Origin: Thuidium tamariscinum
Lineage: Eukaryota; Streptophyta; Bryopsida; Hypnales; Thuidiaceae
Assembly: GCA_947034885.2 (NCBI GenBank)
Contig: OX344756.2
Coordinates: 16,302,098 to 16,366,097, forward strand
Length of the DNA: 64,000 nucleotides
Reading direction: 5' to 3'
Position numbers and translations under genes: made by a program. The notes under the pieces are model-generated. The model did not search any database and was not told where the DNA came from. It worked only from the letters and a program-made list of their open reading frames with translations. Shown here one piece after another: positions 47,561-61,200 of the stretch; the first letter of the stretch is position 1, and the number at the start of each line of letters is the position of its first letter.

Positions 47561-47809
47561 AGATGTTTTTTCTATAGTTTAGAAGACTGCGAGTACCCAA
47601 TTGTGGGAACGCTGTCGGGAATTGCCACATCTGCGATCTGATGTGGTCGAGAGACTGCCACGTCAGATAATAATATTTTAAAATTAAAAAATTAATTTTT
47701 TTTCAAAAAATAATATTATTTTATTATTTTATTATATTTTATTATGATTGTTCACAACATTGGGAACAGGCCTGAAACAGTCTTCTAATCTCCCAAAAAA
47801 CATCTAATG
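47559..47809 (-). mobile_element. Family F miniature element, copy 2 (inverted)
   Basis: Opposite to copy 1: GCGAGTACCCAATTGTGGGA first, GAACAGGCCTGAAACAGTC last. Left end TAAGATGTTTTTT, right end AAAAAACATCTAATG. Confidence 0.8.
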
Positions 47810-47821
47810 TATGGTAGTATG

Positions 47822-48790
47822 TTAACCCTAGACCGCCCAAGGGGCCAAAAAGTGGCCTCTCATAAAATTCAAAGTGTTGTAACTTTTGCATCCAATGTCC
47901 AAACTCAATGAAACTTGTTGTAAAATTTGCACCTATTATTCTAGTTCGTGTGGTAAAATTTTCAGATCAATCTAAGAGGTGATGATTGTGTGGAAGCCAA
48001 TCAAAGTTCACAGAGGTTCAATGTGATTCACCAAAGTGCACTTCATGGTTGCAACTTCGGGGGCTTGTATCTCCTTCATCCAATGTTTGATTTGAATAAA
48101 ATTTGTTGGGTTCTACTCCCCTTGAAGTCTAGTTATTGTGGTGAAATTTTAAAGTCAATCCAAGTTGTTTAGATTGTTTGGGAGCAATTCAAAATTCAAA
48201 ATCCTGCCATTTTGCAACTTCAGTGAACTTTGGCGGCTTGTATCTTCTTCATACAGTGTCCAATTCCAATAATTTTTTTGGGAAAGTTGAGCATATTAGT
48301 CTAGTTTGTGTCGCTAAAATTTCACATCAATCCAAGAAGTTCTCAATGACTGAGGTGCATTCTAGTAGAAGGAGGTTCAGCCCTAGATGTGTTTTTTGCA
48401 ACTTTTCTTACCTATTTTTTGACATTTGCAAGCCATTTTGCAAACGCATTGAGTCAATTGAATGATATTTCTTTTCACCAATGTATTTGTATGCTGATTT
48501 TGAATCACTTTGTAGTTTAAATTTTTTTCATTTGCTTAGGTTTAGAAGTCCAATTTCACCTCTAAATGAGTTTTTAGGAAAATTTCAGCATTCTTTTTCA
48601 ACACTAAAACATTTTAATCTTGCAATGTATGTGGTCAAATAACTTCAAATTTGATCCATGCCACCTACAACATACTCACTACAAGATTGTATCGTTAAGA
48701 TGTGTATCACTTAGTCACATTTAGATTTATAGCACTTCAAAAGCTACAACTTTTTTGAACCCAAAATGGCCATGGGCCTTCTAGGGTTAA
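47822..48790. mobile_element. TTAA-flanked element, family D, with internal repeats (969 bp)
   Basis: TTAA + CCCTAGACCGCCCAAGG against CCATGGGCCTTCTAGGG + TTAA. Three internal units begin near CATCCAATGTCC (47889), CATCCAATGTTT (48077) and CATACAGTGTCC (48250), spaced 188 and 173 bp. Confidence 0.65.
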
Positions 48791-49085
48791 AGCAACTCCT
48801 TCTAAGAGTAGCTCATTGCGTTTGAGGGGAAGCTAAACTTCTTGAACCTATTTCCACTAAATTTTTGTAGAAAGAAAAAATGAAATTGGCATTCATCACA
48901 AGTCATTTCATGTTTTTTGGATCATTGTGGAATGAGTTATAAATTTTTGAAGTTGAAAGATAGGAATTACTAAAAGTGGCCACCTCTTGAAATGTAAATT
49001 ATTGGAACATTGAAGAAAGAAAAATGTACCTTTCTAATTAGTGGTCACTTTTAGAGCATAGTCATTTTGAGAGCACCCTACCTTA
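48788..49085. mobile_element. Family M element, copy 10
   Basis: Left end TAAAGCAACTCC overlaps the terminal TTAA of family D; right end GAGCACCCTACCTTA. Confidence 0.6.
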
Positions 49086-52000
49086 TGCATCCATTAATAC
49101 ACTTAGTTGATGTTGAATGTTAGTATAGCATAAACAATTCGAGCAAAATTATTGGATATAGTTCACATTCTATCTTGAAAATGGCATATTGAAGAATGAT
49201 GTATAAGATATAGTAGGTATCCCTTGAATCTCTACTTTTAGCTATTGAAACTAGTTGCTATAATTTAGAGTGACCAAATTTTCATATTTTCTTGTTGGTA
49301 GATGAAAAGAGGTTCCAATCATACCAAGGAATGCAACATTTTGGACCTGTGTGCAAAAGTCACATGAAAGGGTAAAGTTTTTTGGGATAGATAGTCTAAA
49401 AGCATTTCTTCAACTGACATACATATCTTCAAATGTAGGATTTTAGACACAAATCAAAAACTGAGATTTGCTAATACAATATATGAAGAGAATCAAATCA
49501 TCACTATTTGAAGGAGGTTTGGTCTAAGGCAACTTCAACTAAAGCATTGAAAAAGACAATTAAGTACAATTTTGACTACTATATAAATCTTTTTGTGGGG
49601 TAGTCAAAATAAAGAAATGAAATAAGTAAAAGAATGCTTGTATCTATACTTGATGCACAAATGTAATTTTGTTTTGAAAGAACGAACCTTGTTGTAAATT
49701 CAAAAAGAAATTGATCAAACCATAATGGAACACATGTATTCAATTTGTTCTTAAATATTCTCTCTCTTTTATTGTAGTTTTATTCTATCCATTAAAACAA
49801 TAAAAATATATTAGTACATGGGCTTAGAATTAAAAAAATTTAAATGAAGAACCACTTTTATTATTATTAGTCTACTATGAGAAACAAATTATAGATACAT
49901 ATCTTCTCCATCAAATTCTTGAAGAGTTGTTTGAATATCTTTGAAACCAACCAAAAAAATTACAATTGGAAAATATAAATTGTTTTTGTGCTCAATTTTC
50001 TATTTATACTTTATGAAGGTAGAAACTTTAGATTTGTTATATTTCCTTCTAATTCTTAGTTTACTTGGTCACTCATCTCTTAGGGATTACATGCTTGGCA
50101 CTAGAACAAGTTGTTTCAAATGTAAATTGCTTTTGTATTAGTGTAGGCTAGTTCTTTGTAAAGACTTTAGTACCCATATTCCTTGTAATTCATAAGTACC
50201 CTAAGTGATCAAAAGTGTTTGCTTATAGTTTGGAAGTCCAATTCGAGGTATTAGATCTAAAATTGTAATTTCTCATGCCCCATGATAAATTGTCTATAAT
50301 GTTTGCAAATCACTTTCTAGGTAGGTGTAGCATTGTTTTAAATGGTCACTTTCTATAGAGGCTAAAGTACTTAGGAGTTAAATTATAAGGGAAAGGGTGC
50401 ACTATTCTAAAGTATACATTTACCATTCATCTTCTTCACTTACAAACTTCATTATTTTCCTTTATAGATATATTCCTTCTTCTCCCTTCAAGTCAATTTT
50501 TTCAAGATATCTAGGAAGATATCTCATCTATTAATTGCTTCTTTTACCTTTTATTATCCTTTAGACTTCTTATTTTTTTCAAAATACAACTTCAATTCAA
50601 AGCTTTGGTTTGTAATAGTACACAAATGTACACAATTTTTTTTAAACACATGAGGCCTAAGTAATCTTAGTGAATAACTTCTTAATATGTATTATAGAAT
50701 AATAATTTTACGATTTCTTAAAATTTTGAATTAAAAAAAGATGTTTTTAGATGTTGTGGAAATAATCTATAAAGTCAAATTTAAAATATATTTATACATT
50801 CTTATCAAATCAAGTATAAAATCACTTAAATTTGAATATAGGGCCCGATATAAGGATGTTTATATGGCTTGAATTAGTATATTGGGCATTGGAGATTTAG
50901 GCATAAGAGAATTATTATTCTAAGCTTACAAACCTATATATATATATGAAGTTGAAAACATCTTTGCTTTAAACCTTTAATTTAAGAAATTACCCATTTA
51001 GATCATTACAACTAGTCAAATTGTTTTCATCCTTGAAGCAAAAAAGCTATGATCGTATTGATAATATTTTTAATCATACCAATTGAAAATATCTAATTTT
51101 TTTAAGAGGATGAATAGTTTAGAAGGAAAACATTTATGACTATGAAATAAAGATTGTTTCATGACCAAAGAGATGTGACCAAAATTAGATGGTAACTTTT
51201 AAATGTTTACTTAGATGTTTAGATTGCCTCCAACATGCCACATATTCTTATTTTCTTAAATGCATGTGGCATAGTTGCCTATACAAAAGTACCTCATGAA
51301 TTTTCACCCTACTCTCAATATTCAATTGTCTTGTCTTGTTGTATTTGTATGTATTCTATATGAAGGGGAGATTAAGATCTTAAGGATACAATTGGCATTA
51401 TTTACATATTTTTTCATTAAAAAATTTGATACAAAAGTGATGATTTTTTTCATTTTTTGGACTCCAAATGAAAAAAAATTGGGGGGATAAAACAAAAAAG
51501 ATTTTGAGCCAAAATACATACCAAAATCAAAAACATGCTATGAGGTTCCTTGAGATACTAAATAGCCTAGAGGTTACTAACATGTGTTAAGAAAAAAATC
51601 ACATAGTTTAAAAGAGATACATGAATGTTTCAAGTAGGCATATAAAGTATTTAAAGTCTTGAGAAGTTTCAATAGGTTTATATTTAATTCTTGAAAACTA
51701 TCATGTAAATTTAATCAAATTCATATGGTATATGCTACTCTTAACTACTAAAATTATTTACAATAGTCTAAATTTGTATAATTTGAGTTGATATTTCACT
51801 TGAAACCATACATAGTAGCCAAAAATTATATCAAATAGATTGTAAATCCCTAAGAGATGAAGTAGTTAGGATGTATAATGTGTTTGAAGATTCTTGCTAC
51901 ATAAATTAAGGTTGGTATGTCTTTGGCAATCATAATAGATTTAATTACTTTAACAAGTAGAATGTATGTATTTTCATTTCAATAATAATGCTAGAAATAA

Positions 52001-53369
52001 TTCCTTGCACCTTCTTTCGTTCATTATGTCTTTCATTGGATTAAAGTGCCATAACAAATGTAAGCTAAAGCACTTAATCACTATCCATTTGTAAAATGAA
52101 CTATTACAGATTGTTGCCTAAAAATGTACCGAAACTCTATTTATAATAGCCTTGGGCCAAATTTATTTACGCAACTTTTAGTCTCTCTTAAATCTCATTA
52201 TTAAGTCAAACAATGTCTAAAAGAGTATGCATACGAAATTTTTTGGCCCCCAATGAGACCAAGACAATTTAATAAAATGAACCCTTTTCAAATGCTTATT
52301 GAGACAATATTTGATATAAGGTCTTTGAACCACCTTTTTAACCTTTGAAATTCATACACTCAGTCATCCTTTCTTTTTCTTTAAAGAAATTGAGTATACT
52401 TTGTTGATTTAATAACTTGAAAATTTGAAATTTTTGCATAAAATTCTTAGAATGGATTCTATTCATCATGATCATCATCTATATGTGATACTAATTCAAT
52501 AGATATTTAATGTTTACTAGAACATTTCACCATTCGGATTGATAATTCTCAATTTCTTGTAAAGATTATTGGTCGCTTAGTTTTCTCTTTCATATAGTAT
52601 TATGTCTATTTTATAATTTTCTTAAAAGATGAATACACAAGTTCTTTTTTGTCAATTTTTTCATATATTTGCAACATTTTCATTATCTAAAAATACTGAA
52701 TGTCAAATCTTTATCTTTAAAAAGGGTCTTAATAACCAACTTATTGAAATTAAGGCACATTGATCCAGCAATGATCCCAAACCTTTAGGAATGATTGAGA
52801 TGACATCAAGAAGTTTGCCCTAAAGTAAAGCTTCACTAGTTTGTTCTATTAGTGCATGTGACACTTATATGCTAAAGTTCTATTATTTATAAAACAATTA
52901 TATCAAGATAGACTAAGATATAATTGTATTGTATCCATTTTTACAAAAATCAAATTTTTTAATGATACTAATTTGGTAGGTGAAACTAGTTTCAATACCA
53001 TATTCAAAGAATATACTTTCACATACAAGTGTTGAAATTGAATTTTCATGTCAAATTCTCAAGGGTGTGTGTTTCTTCACACTTTTCATATGATGATGTG
53101 TAGCACTTTTTTACAAAAAGTCTAAATTTATGCCAATGTGGCATTCAAATAGACTAGTTGTCTAAAGTAATTTTGGGAACCTTAAAAGTGAGAGGGGGGA
53201 GGGAGGGGGATAAAGGTATGAATAGTTTTTTTCTTTCCCTTAGGGATAGCTCTCAAAGTCTACTCCCTAAATATATGTTCTAATTTCCAAAATTTGATTA
53301 TCAATAGTGATTAATACAATTTTGCATTTTACATGAGGTAGAAAATTAGACTAGAGCTTCAAAGGAAGA
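49086..53369. other. AT-rich intergenic DNA
   Basis: More than 4 kb with no gene, RNA or repeat family that I can support. Only short frames without domains. Confidence 0.5.
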
Positions 53370-53577
53370 GTTGCTATTATGTAAGCCTAGAAGACTATAC
53401 ACCTATGTTACAAAATGTTTATATTTTGAAAACCTTCCATAATTATAGTGTGACTATGTTACAAATACATATAATACAAGTGTTTATATTATAAACACCT
53501 TTGATGGTTGTAAGATATTTTCTTATACATATCCTCTAGGCTCACAAGCTTGTATTTTCATGCTCACACATCAACAT
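53370..53577. mobile_element. Family H miniature element, copy 3
   Basis: GTTGCTATTATGTAAGCCTAG at the left; CTAGGCTCACAAG and GCTCACACATCAAC at the right; central GTGTTTATATTATAAACACC palindrome. Confidence 0.6.
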
Positions 53578-53582
53578 CAACC

Positions 53583-53827
53583 TTTTTTTTTCCGGCACTG
53601 TATGGCTAGATTGCACCATTTCAAAATAAATGTCTTTTTTTCGCCAAATATTTTCTAGTTTCTTTAAAATATTGATGAAGTTGCCAAATTTGGATGAAAA
53701 AGTGTATGAATATGACAAAAAGTGTTTTTAAGTTCAAAAGATGGAGGAATGTAAAAATACAATGCTTCACCAAATTTGAAGTGATCACCATCTTGGCACT
53801 TTATCAAAAAGTAAGAAAAAAGGGCTG
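53583..53827 (-). mobile_element. Family I miniature element, copy 3 (inverted)
   Basis: GGCACTG...GATTGCACCATTTC at the left and CACCATCTTGGCAC...AAAAAGGGCTG at the right, the inverse of copy 1. Confidence 0.6.
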
Positions 53828-55682
53828 ATCAGCATTGTAAGCTTCTTACCCTCCAAAAGAGCATGGAAAGTGTGATTCTCAAAAAAGGATCCCTAATTTT
53901 AATTTTGCACCTCACTAATAGGACAAATATCAGTGTACTGAGTAGCCCACAAATTGAATTGCCAAAGCGAAAAAAATCTTGAAACATGCTGAACAGTGGC
54001 CAGCACCAGCAGCAGGCGCTTGCACTGTGCACTTCCCTCCCTCCCTTTGAAGCACCTCTGAGCACCGATAGGCCGAATCCGACCTTTCTGAAGATTGTTT
54101 GGCTTTTTGGCGGAAGCCACAGGAAGCCTAAACTGCGTCCACCAGCCTAACTTAGGTGTCCGTCTTGTAGCCCCAAATGGTCCAAATAATAGAATAGAGA
54201 TAATAAAAAAAGACTAAGAAAACAAAAGCAAATACTAATACCCCCACTGTCTGTCTGACACATGGCTTAGCTTCCAGGCTCTCACATTGAAGACAAAGCC
54301 CAGGAGTAGCATGACAATAAGAGTCTGCTGCCAGAAAAAGCTGCCTGATGAAGTCCATGTCTACAAAGCTGCATTCACACTTAAGCCAGCTGCTAGTCCC
54401 CTGTTTTAGAGGACTAAAATTAGAAGACCAAAAAAAAGGGCGACAAAGAAAATTCACTCACGCTCCTCATGAGGCGGGGTCCTGCATTTATAAAAACATA
54501 GAATAGTCATTTATTAATTGGCCACTCCTGCATTCAATGACGCATCCATCACTTGGTGAAACTTTTTCTTCCTTTTCCTTCTTACACCCACACCGTGAGC
54601 ACATGTGCTGTTGCTTGTCCTGTGGATCCAAAAATACTTTGCGGGATAACTGAAACAAACCGCCACTTGCAGGAGTTTTAAAATGTTTTCCTTAAAAAAA
54701 CTTTTAAACTCTTACTTGGGGCATAAATGGAAAGGTTCAATTGCAAAACAGATGCTGTACAGTTGGGTGGGTTAGAGAAGCAGACTTCGCTTTGTAGTGA
54801 GAAAAAAAGGAAGTGCTCGACAAATTGGCTCGAGACTTGACCCACCTTGCAAGGCTTTTTCGTCCATGATTCTGCAACGCATACCACAAGGGAGGATGGC
54901 AGCAATGAATATGAGACTACAGATTCTCAGCTTAATATGTAATCTATTCAAAATAAGCCTGATAGTCTAATAAGTGGTGAGAACTGAGAACCCTCTGACA
55001 GGAATCGCAAGATACTAAATCTTTGCCCAAATGCAAAGCATTTAGCCCTGGGTGGGTTTACCCCTGGGTGCATTTTCGACCCATGATTTCAAAGCTCTGA
55101 CATGCAGAGCGTAAACTCGAGAATGCAGAGTGAACGAGACAGAAAAATTTACCACAGTTAAAAAGAGCACGCAGTTGATTGTTCAATTGTAGGGTTCATC
55201 CGCAATTTGTTCCACATCCCATTCCTATCACTCTTCTCCTGTGACTTCGCCGTTCAACTGTCTGTCAGTGAGCCACAACTCTACCCATGCCACAAACCTG
55301 ATCATGTGCAAAATATTAACTTAGAAAGAAAAAGCCATTCGCATTCAGCAACCACGACAGTGCCTCTGTTCAAGTTGACAACTACAGCATTCAAGAGCCA
55401 GAGTCATCAATATTAGATTGTACCTGGGAGGCCTTGATTCACATATATTTACACCACAAGATCGAAACCAAAAGAATTAAGAAAGAAAGTCGTATAGATG
55501 AAACATTCAGATCCATGAGGTGTAATGAATTGCACCATTCCAAAAAATTGTCGTGTAAAATCTTGAAAAATTGAAGGGCCTACCCAACTGGGAGGACTGA
55601 CAGCCACATTAATAGGAATGAAATGCACCAACTATTACAAGGGCGGAAGGAAAGAACTATGCTATGCCATGTTTTGTTTGCT
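53828..55682. other. Mixed-composition DNA, part probably 3' UTR of mtACP
   Basis: Frames on the minus strand at 53829-54120, 54152-54457 and 54678-54905 are open but carry no domain I recognise and no convincing splice links. The part nearest 55683 is likely the ACP 3' UTR. Confidence 0.35.
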
Positions 55683-57025
55683 TTACTTTGCACGAGGTTG
55701 AGAAGCAATATACTCAATGGCGTCGGCACAGGAAAAGATCTTGTCAGCGTCTGCATCCGGTATCTCGAGGGCGAACTCTTCCTCGAAGGCCATGACGACC
55801 TCCACAGTGTCCAAGCTGTCCAGGCCCAAATCGTTTTGGAAGTGCGCGGTTGGAGTGACCTGTGGAACTCGTACGCATTAGAAAATACTCACTATAACTC
55901 CTCTGAACCAAAAAGAACTGTACTTTATATAATGAATATCACATTAACTTACACATTGCACTGAACCCTACAGGACAATGAATTTATGGGTTAAAAAAAT
56001 GGCCACTTCGACTGATCATCTTGATAAAATAATAAAATTCAGACAGGGTCAAATCTTGTATCGGTGAAGAACACTGTATTGTGAAGAACTGCATGTGCAT
56101 GCGTTAGATATAATTGTACTAATGACGGTTCCCACATGGCCTACTGAAAAAAGCATCTGGACGAAATTGGGCATCTTGGCTCTTTAAGGGCAGTGACATC
56201 GTCACTGTATCTTGATTTGAAATTGAACCAAGATGTTTCAGTTGTCTATGAGGAAGTACAAAGCTTCCAAAACACCCCAGAACCTAAACAAACCCCATCC
56301 CCAGGAGGTATCTCTAGATAACCTAGCTATGCCAATTGTAAGGCCATCTTAAAAGGTTGCCAATTATAACATAAAACCTTGCCAATTACTACGTATAATG
56401 AGGCTAGGTTTTCGAGAATACCTCGAGAGGAAAGTTCTCGACAAATAAAGGAAAACTGATCATTTATTCAAATTTCTTCGTTCTAGCTTAGTTTTTGGTT
56501 CGCAGGAGTAGGTAGTCACATAAATTCTAGTTGAGAATAGTTCCATAAGAATAACCTAAAGACCGCATACGTATCACATCATTGATATATGACCACGCAG
56601 AATTTTTTCAGGTACACTCACCGATTTGCTACCGAGAATCACAACAACACAATTGATTGACTGAACTGGCATGCATATCACATTGAATCAAGAAGAAGGA
56701 TTCACCGTTTGTCGGTTGCATTTGTCGCATATCCTCAAACGTCAACACGACCAAAAGAAAGACATCAACAGACCGTGAATTAATGTGTCAATGAATGGAA
56801 TTCACGTGCTGATCCTGGGACAATCAATACCTTAGCGCCATCCACTTTCTGCATCTTCTTGACCACACTCAAGACGCGGTCAGTGACGACGTGCTTGTCC
56901 AAGTACGTCCCCTGCGACTCCGCGGAAAAGAGCCGGAAGCCGTTGGTGAAGACGGGAGCTTGCACCCACGGGGCACTCACGCCCACTCGCATCCGCTTCA
57001 GCACGGCACCTCGCACAGCCTGCAT
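55683..57025 (-). CDS. MTACP: Mitochondrial acyl carrier protein, two exons
   Basis: Exon 1 is 57025-56831 and exon 2 is 55859-55683, separated by a 971-bp GT-AG intron in phase 0; the product is 123 aa. The start is the only in-frame ATG. Residues 1 to about 34 form a basic, hydroxylated, acid-poor presequence ending FRLFSAE, with a likely matrix-protease cut near F33/S34. The carrier domain follows: [12 protein letters not shown] helix I, then exon 2 with the DSL motif in [11 protein letters not shown], where S80 accepts 4'-phosphopantetheine, then [13 protein letters not shown] and the helix ending AIEY. Known role of the family: it carries acyl chains in the mitochondrial type II fatty-acid synthase that supplies octanoate for lipoate, and it is an accessory partner of complex I and Fe-S assembly LYR proteins. 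The domain is complete with no broken residues. A tandem-repeat, telo-box-rich region lies directly upstream. Confidence 0.95.
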
Positions 57026-57188
57026 TTTGATCTGCTGCCTTCCACACAAGATCCAGCTCCTCGAATTCTATACAATTACAAACTGAAATTAACCATCACA
57101 TTTTCAGGCAGGAGAAAACAAAATCAACATTTCCTATCTCGGATAGTTTAAGACACAACATAGGAACTTTTCAGAGATCGAATTGCAG
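57026..57188 (-). promoter_or_regulatory. Proximal leader of the mtACP gene
   Basis: The open frame of exon 1 continues to 57049 without a true ATG. Further upstream the sequence is AT-rich with no clear TATA box, as expected for a telo-box type promoter. Confidence 0.3.
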
Positions 57189-58116
57189 AAACCCTAAAAT
57201 TTCATTCGACAAAACGAGCTCTTCAGTCTCTCAATCAATCAACCCCAAACTCATTAATAAAGCACGATCGACTGAAAAAACCTAAGAGAGTCTTCCGTCG
57301 CAATGTCAAGCATTACATGCAAACTCCCCTCGCGCATGATTCTCCCGCTCAAGAACCCAAAATTTCAAACAAATGCTCGAAAATGGTCGAAAACAGAACC
57401 CATGCCAAACTCGAGCAGATGGCATTTCAGGTCTCAGGTCTCATTATAGCAAACATTCTAACGATCTAATTGCACCGACAAATAGCAAACCCTAAACCCA
57501 TGATCGACATCAAACAACAACCTTTTCTCTCTCGCTCAGTCAACCTCAAACTCCCTGATCAAGCGACCAAATGGAGACCCTAAGAAGAATCTACGGCAAA
57601 CGTCAAGCATTACAAATTGCCCTCACGCCTAATTTTCTCCCACTTGAGGACCCAAACTTTCAATCTAATGCTCGAAACGCTCGAAAATGCTCGAAAAAAG
57701 ATCCCATTCCCAGATATCAGGCTAGGTCTCAACATAGCAACATTTTAGCGATCAAAATGTACCGAAAGTAACAAACCCTAAAACCCAGATTCGATACAAC
57801 AACCACTTCTCTAACACTCACGCAACCCCAAACTCAGTAATCAAGCACGACCGAATGGTGAACCAAAGAACCTTTCGGTCGAAACGACAAAACGTCAAGC
57901 ATTTCTTGCAAATTCCTCTCACGAATGATTTTCTTTCTCTTAAGGACCTAAAATGTCAAACATGTGCTCGAAATGCTTTAAATTGCTCAAAAATGCAGCT
58001 CAGAATGCAGCGAATGACGTAGAAAAACTAGGCAGAAATCGATACCAAGCACAGCAGAGCACCGATCCGAGGCGGAAACGGAATTTGCAAACTGGAGTGA
58101 GAGCCAGAATGTTGGC
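57189..58116 (-). repeat. Diverged tandem repeat (~290 bp, three units) with telo-boxes upstream of mtACP
   Basis: Units begin at 57189, 57487 and 57773, each with AAACCCTAAA, and a fourth start is at 58117; spacings are 298, 286 and 344 bp. Within each unit the same landmarks recur in order: AACCCCAAACTC or a variant, GTCAAGCATT (57305, 57602, 57893), then ATGCTCGAAA, then in units 1 and 2 a GGTCTCA-ATAGCAA block. The region begins about 160 bp upstream of the ACP start, so it overlaps its 5' UTR or promoter. AAACCCTAA is the plant telo-box that TRB proteins bind. Confidence 0.7.
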
Positions 58117-58260
58117 AAACCCTAAACCCTTGTCATCGAAACTGAGAAGAGCTGGAGTGAAGCTCTCCTAGCCATCCGATCATCCTTGACAAACGCAGAC
58201 CGTCGATCGGACCCTAAACCCCTGACCCCTAATTCCAGACCCCATAATCGAAAACAACAA
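58117..58260. other. Fourth partial repeat start and GC-rich edge
   Basis: Begins with another AAACCCTAAAC box and carries a second CCCTAAACCCCT run near 58211, then composition falls sharply to AT-rich DNA. Confidence 0.35.
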
Positions 58261-61200
58261 TTTTTTTGGATATTGACACACCAAAATTCATTCTTTTATA
58301 TTGAAAGCATAGCGTTACATTTTTGCTGAAATTATATCGTCAAAATCAAGATTTTCAATATTTGAGGAGATTTGTAGAACTTTAATTTCCAAATTCCTTT
58401 ATTCAACTATACAAATTATGTATGATAAATGAACACAAACATGTCTAAAGTGCAGATATCCTCGATATTTTTACTATTTAATTATTATAAGGCAACTTTC
58501 TAGCATTCTTTCCTATCTATCTATACTAAAATCAACAGATCCCAATGCAAAATTTGCAACACCAATGTTGCACAAATATGTTCATTCTTTCAACACTCCA
58601 AATACACTGATTAGATGATAACTTTACCATTGATGTAATAGATGAAATTACAACTTCATAACAATATGCATAGACTAAAGTAGTGTGAAGTGCATTGGAA
58701 AGTAACAACACATAAAAAGATTTATCAAGCCGCAAGGTTTTATAGAAATGATGTTTAGATGTCAGTAGGGGTTAGCAAGGACAAATGAATGAAAATTTGC
58801 ATTGATGAGAATGTGATGGATGAAATCACAATATACTTTGCATGTAATGTAAGAGATGTATTCAACTTTTATTTATATTGTGATGGTATAAATCTAAGTT
58901 GAAAACAAGTTTTCTATATGAATTAAATTACATAATTAGTAAATGTTTCAATCCAAATTAATGGAATCTTTGTGTTAGTTTGGACTTGATTAAAATGCTC
59001 CAAAATCTCTTCACACTAGCTAGTAAGAAATCTCATTATAAAATAAAACCTACTTTAATGTAAAATGTATTTGGGAAAGTATCCCACTAGAACAAAACAA
59101 AAAGTCATTCAAATATCATTTAAGTTAATATGGTTTAACATAAAAATTTGAACATTACAAAGAATATTTTGTATATTAAAGCAAATATGAGCAAGGGGTG
59201 TCTAAATTTCCTATGTAGATTTTTATTTATAACATTGCATGTAATAGTTGAAACAATATGGATTCAAAGTCTTTTGACATGTACATGTTACATCCAACAT
59301 GATGCCATTGCAATCTTTGTTAATACCACTACAAAAATGTATTATATGTTATAAATGATTCCAGTATTGTTAAGAGGTTAAATAGTTATTCTCATTCTAA
59401 TTGATGTCTAAAATATAGAAAGAAGGCAAACACCTTATACATGTAGGGGGTAGGAGATACAACAATCCACATGGGATATGTCAAAAATAAAATGGTTGTG
59501 AATTTAGTAGAACTATAAACCTCATTTAAGCATGGTAAACCAATTTTTCTTAAACTTTGTCCAATTGTGAATATGTGACAAATAAAGTTATCTTTCAACC
59601 CAAAATTCCATTTATAATTTGAACCTCCAATGAAAAGTTAAGAACAAAGTTAAAAGAGTGGAGATGAAAATGTATTTACTTTATATTGTTCTTTGAACTT
59701 TGTATATGAATTTTTCTGAGAATCTTGAATTACAAAATTATTTTTGGCACTCATAGATAATTTAATTTATCACATATTCTAAGTGAGACAAAGTTTAAGA
59801 AAAGTTGATTTACCATGTTTAATTCAGATATAAAGTTTAGCTAAAAGCAAATGACTTCAACTTTCGAGGTTCATTTCCGCTAGGACTCACTAAAAGATTG
59901 AGGTCATGGATGTGGTGTGGTGCCAAAAAAAAGGCAAAATTTCACTAGCACATCTTTCAACAAATGTCAAACAAGTGGACACCTCTGATCCATTGCCGTG
60001 ATCCAGCCATCTATTGTGATTTTACAACAAATGGTTAATTAAGCTTCTACCTTATTTTTTTATCTCATATCTTTTGAAAGCTTGTGATGCATGTTATTGA
60101 AGACATTGCACTATTTCCCTTATGCATAACAAAATGATGTTGTGTTGAAGAGTATGATTGTTAAAGTCTTATATGCCTTGACATATATTATGTTTGTTGG
60201 AATGTAAGGGTGCAAAAAATTAAGGCAAACATATTCATATAATCATGTTAAATTGGCCTATAATATAGACAATTTAGAAAAATATGTTTTGTACAATGCT
60301 ACGTTCTACTAGTGACAACAATCTATTTATTTCATTTATTTTGAGTAGCAAAAAGAATTGATTTTTATGGAACTATGAAACTATTTACATTCAACAATGG
60401 TAATAAAATGTGAAAATCATGGAAGAAAATCCATTGATTTATACAAGATTGTAAACATTTATCTAAAGCAAGATTATAGAGAATCTTCAACTACACCATC
60501 TTCAAATTTGTAGTCAATTTTCATCAATTGACTATATTAATAATGAATGAAATCCTAATCCTAGAAGTGCTTTGAACTTGATCCAAAGTCTTTAAAGAAT
60601 GAATTGATATATGGAATATAATAGTAAACAAAAATCAAATGTAAATGATAGATACGGATGCAAAGCTAATGGTTACTTAAAATATTATTGAGTAATCAAC
60701 CTCAAGAGATTGATAACAACTCAAGGAGACTTAACTTATTCATTAAGCTAATTCAATTAGTACAAGTCACATTGTTCATTTATTTAATTATAATTTTTTT
60801 AATGGAAAAAAAATCACTCCTTGTTTGAAAGCAAAAATACATTTTAGATGTAAATGCCCAACAACTAAGTTTTTTTTCCTTTTTTCTTTAATGACTATAG
60901 GAAAAATAAAGAATATCCTCTTACCTTGAAATTATCAAAACTGTAGAGTTAAAATTTTGATCAAGAAAAACAATGCAATCCAAATTAACTAATTTGTCTT
61001 GTACTAATTGAATTAACTTGTGTACCAATTAAAGAATTAGGTACACTCACCATAGTTATTGCTCACTAAATCACCAAAATAATCTAGGCCAAGTAGTAAC
61101 AAAATCCTCATTATCATACTATCCCCTAAAAAAGACTTATGCAAATATTATCAATTAATTAAATATTTAACTATCCAAACAAATAAAAAATAAACAAATG

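Noticed and set aside
54152..54457. 101-codon minus-strand frame with a hydrophobic end
   Set aside because: One possible membrane segment but no family match, no true gene context and no neighbouring exons; not enough to call.
55623..55964. 113-codon plus-strand frame
   Set aside because: Antisense to mtACP exon 2, whose DSL motif and splice site are clear.
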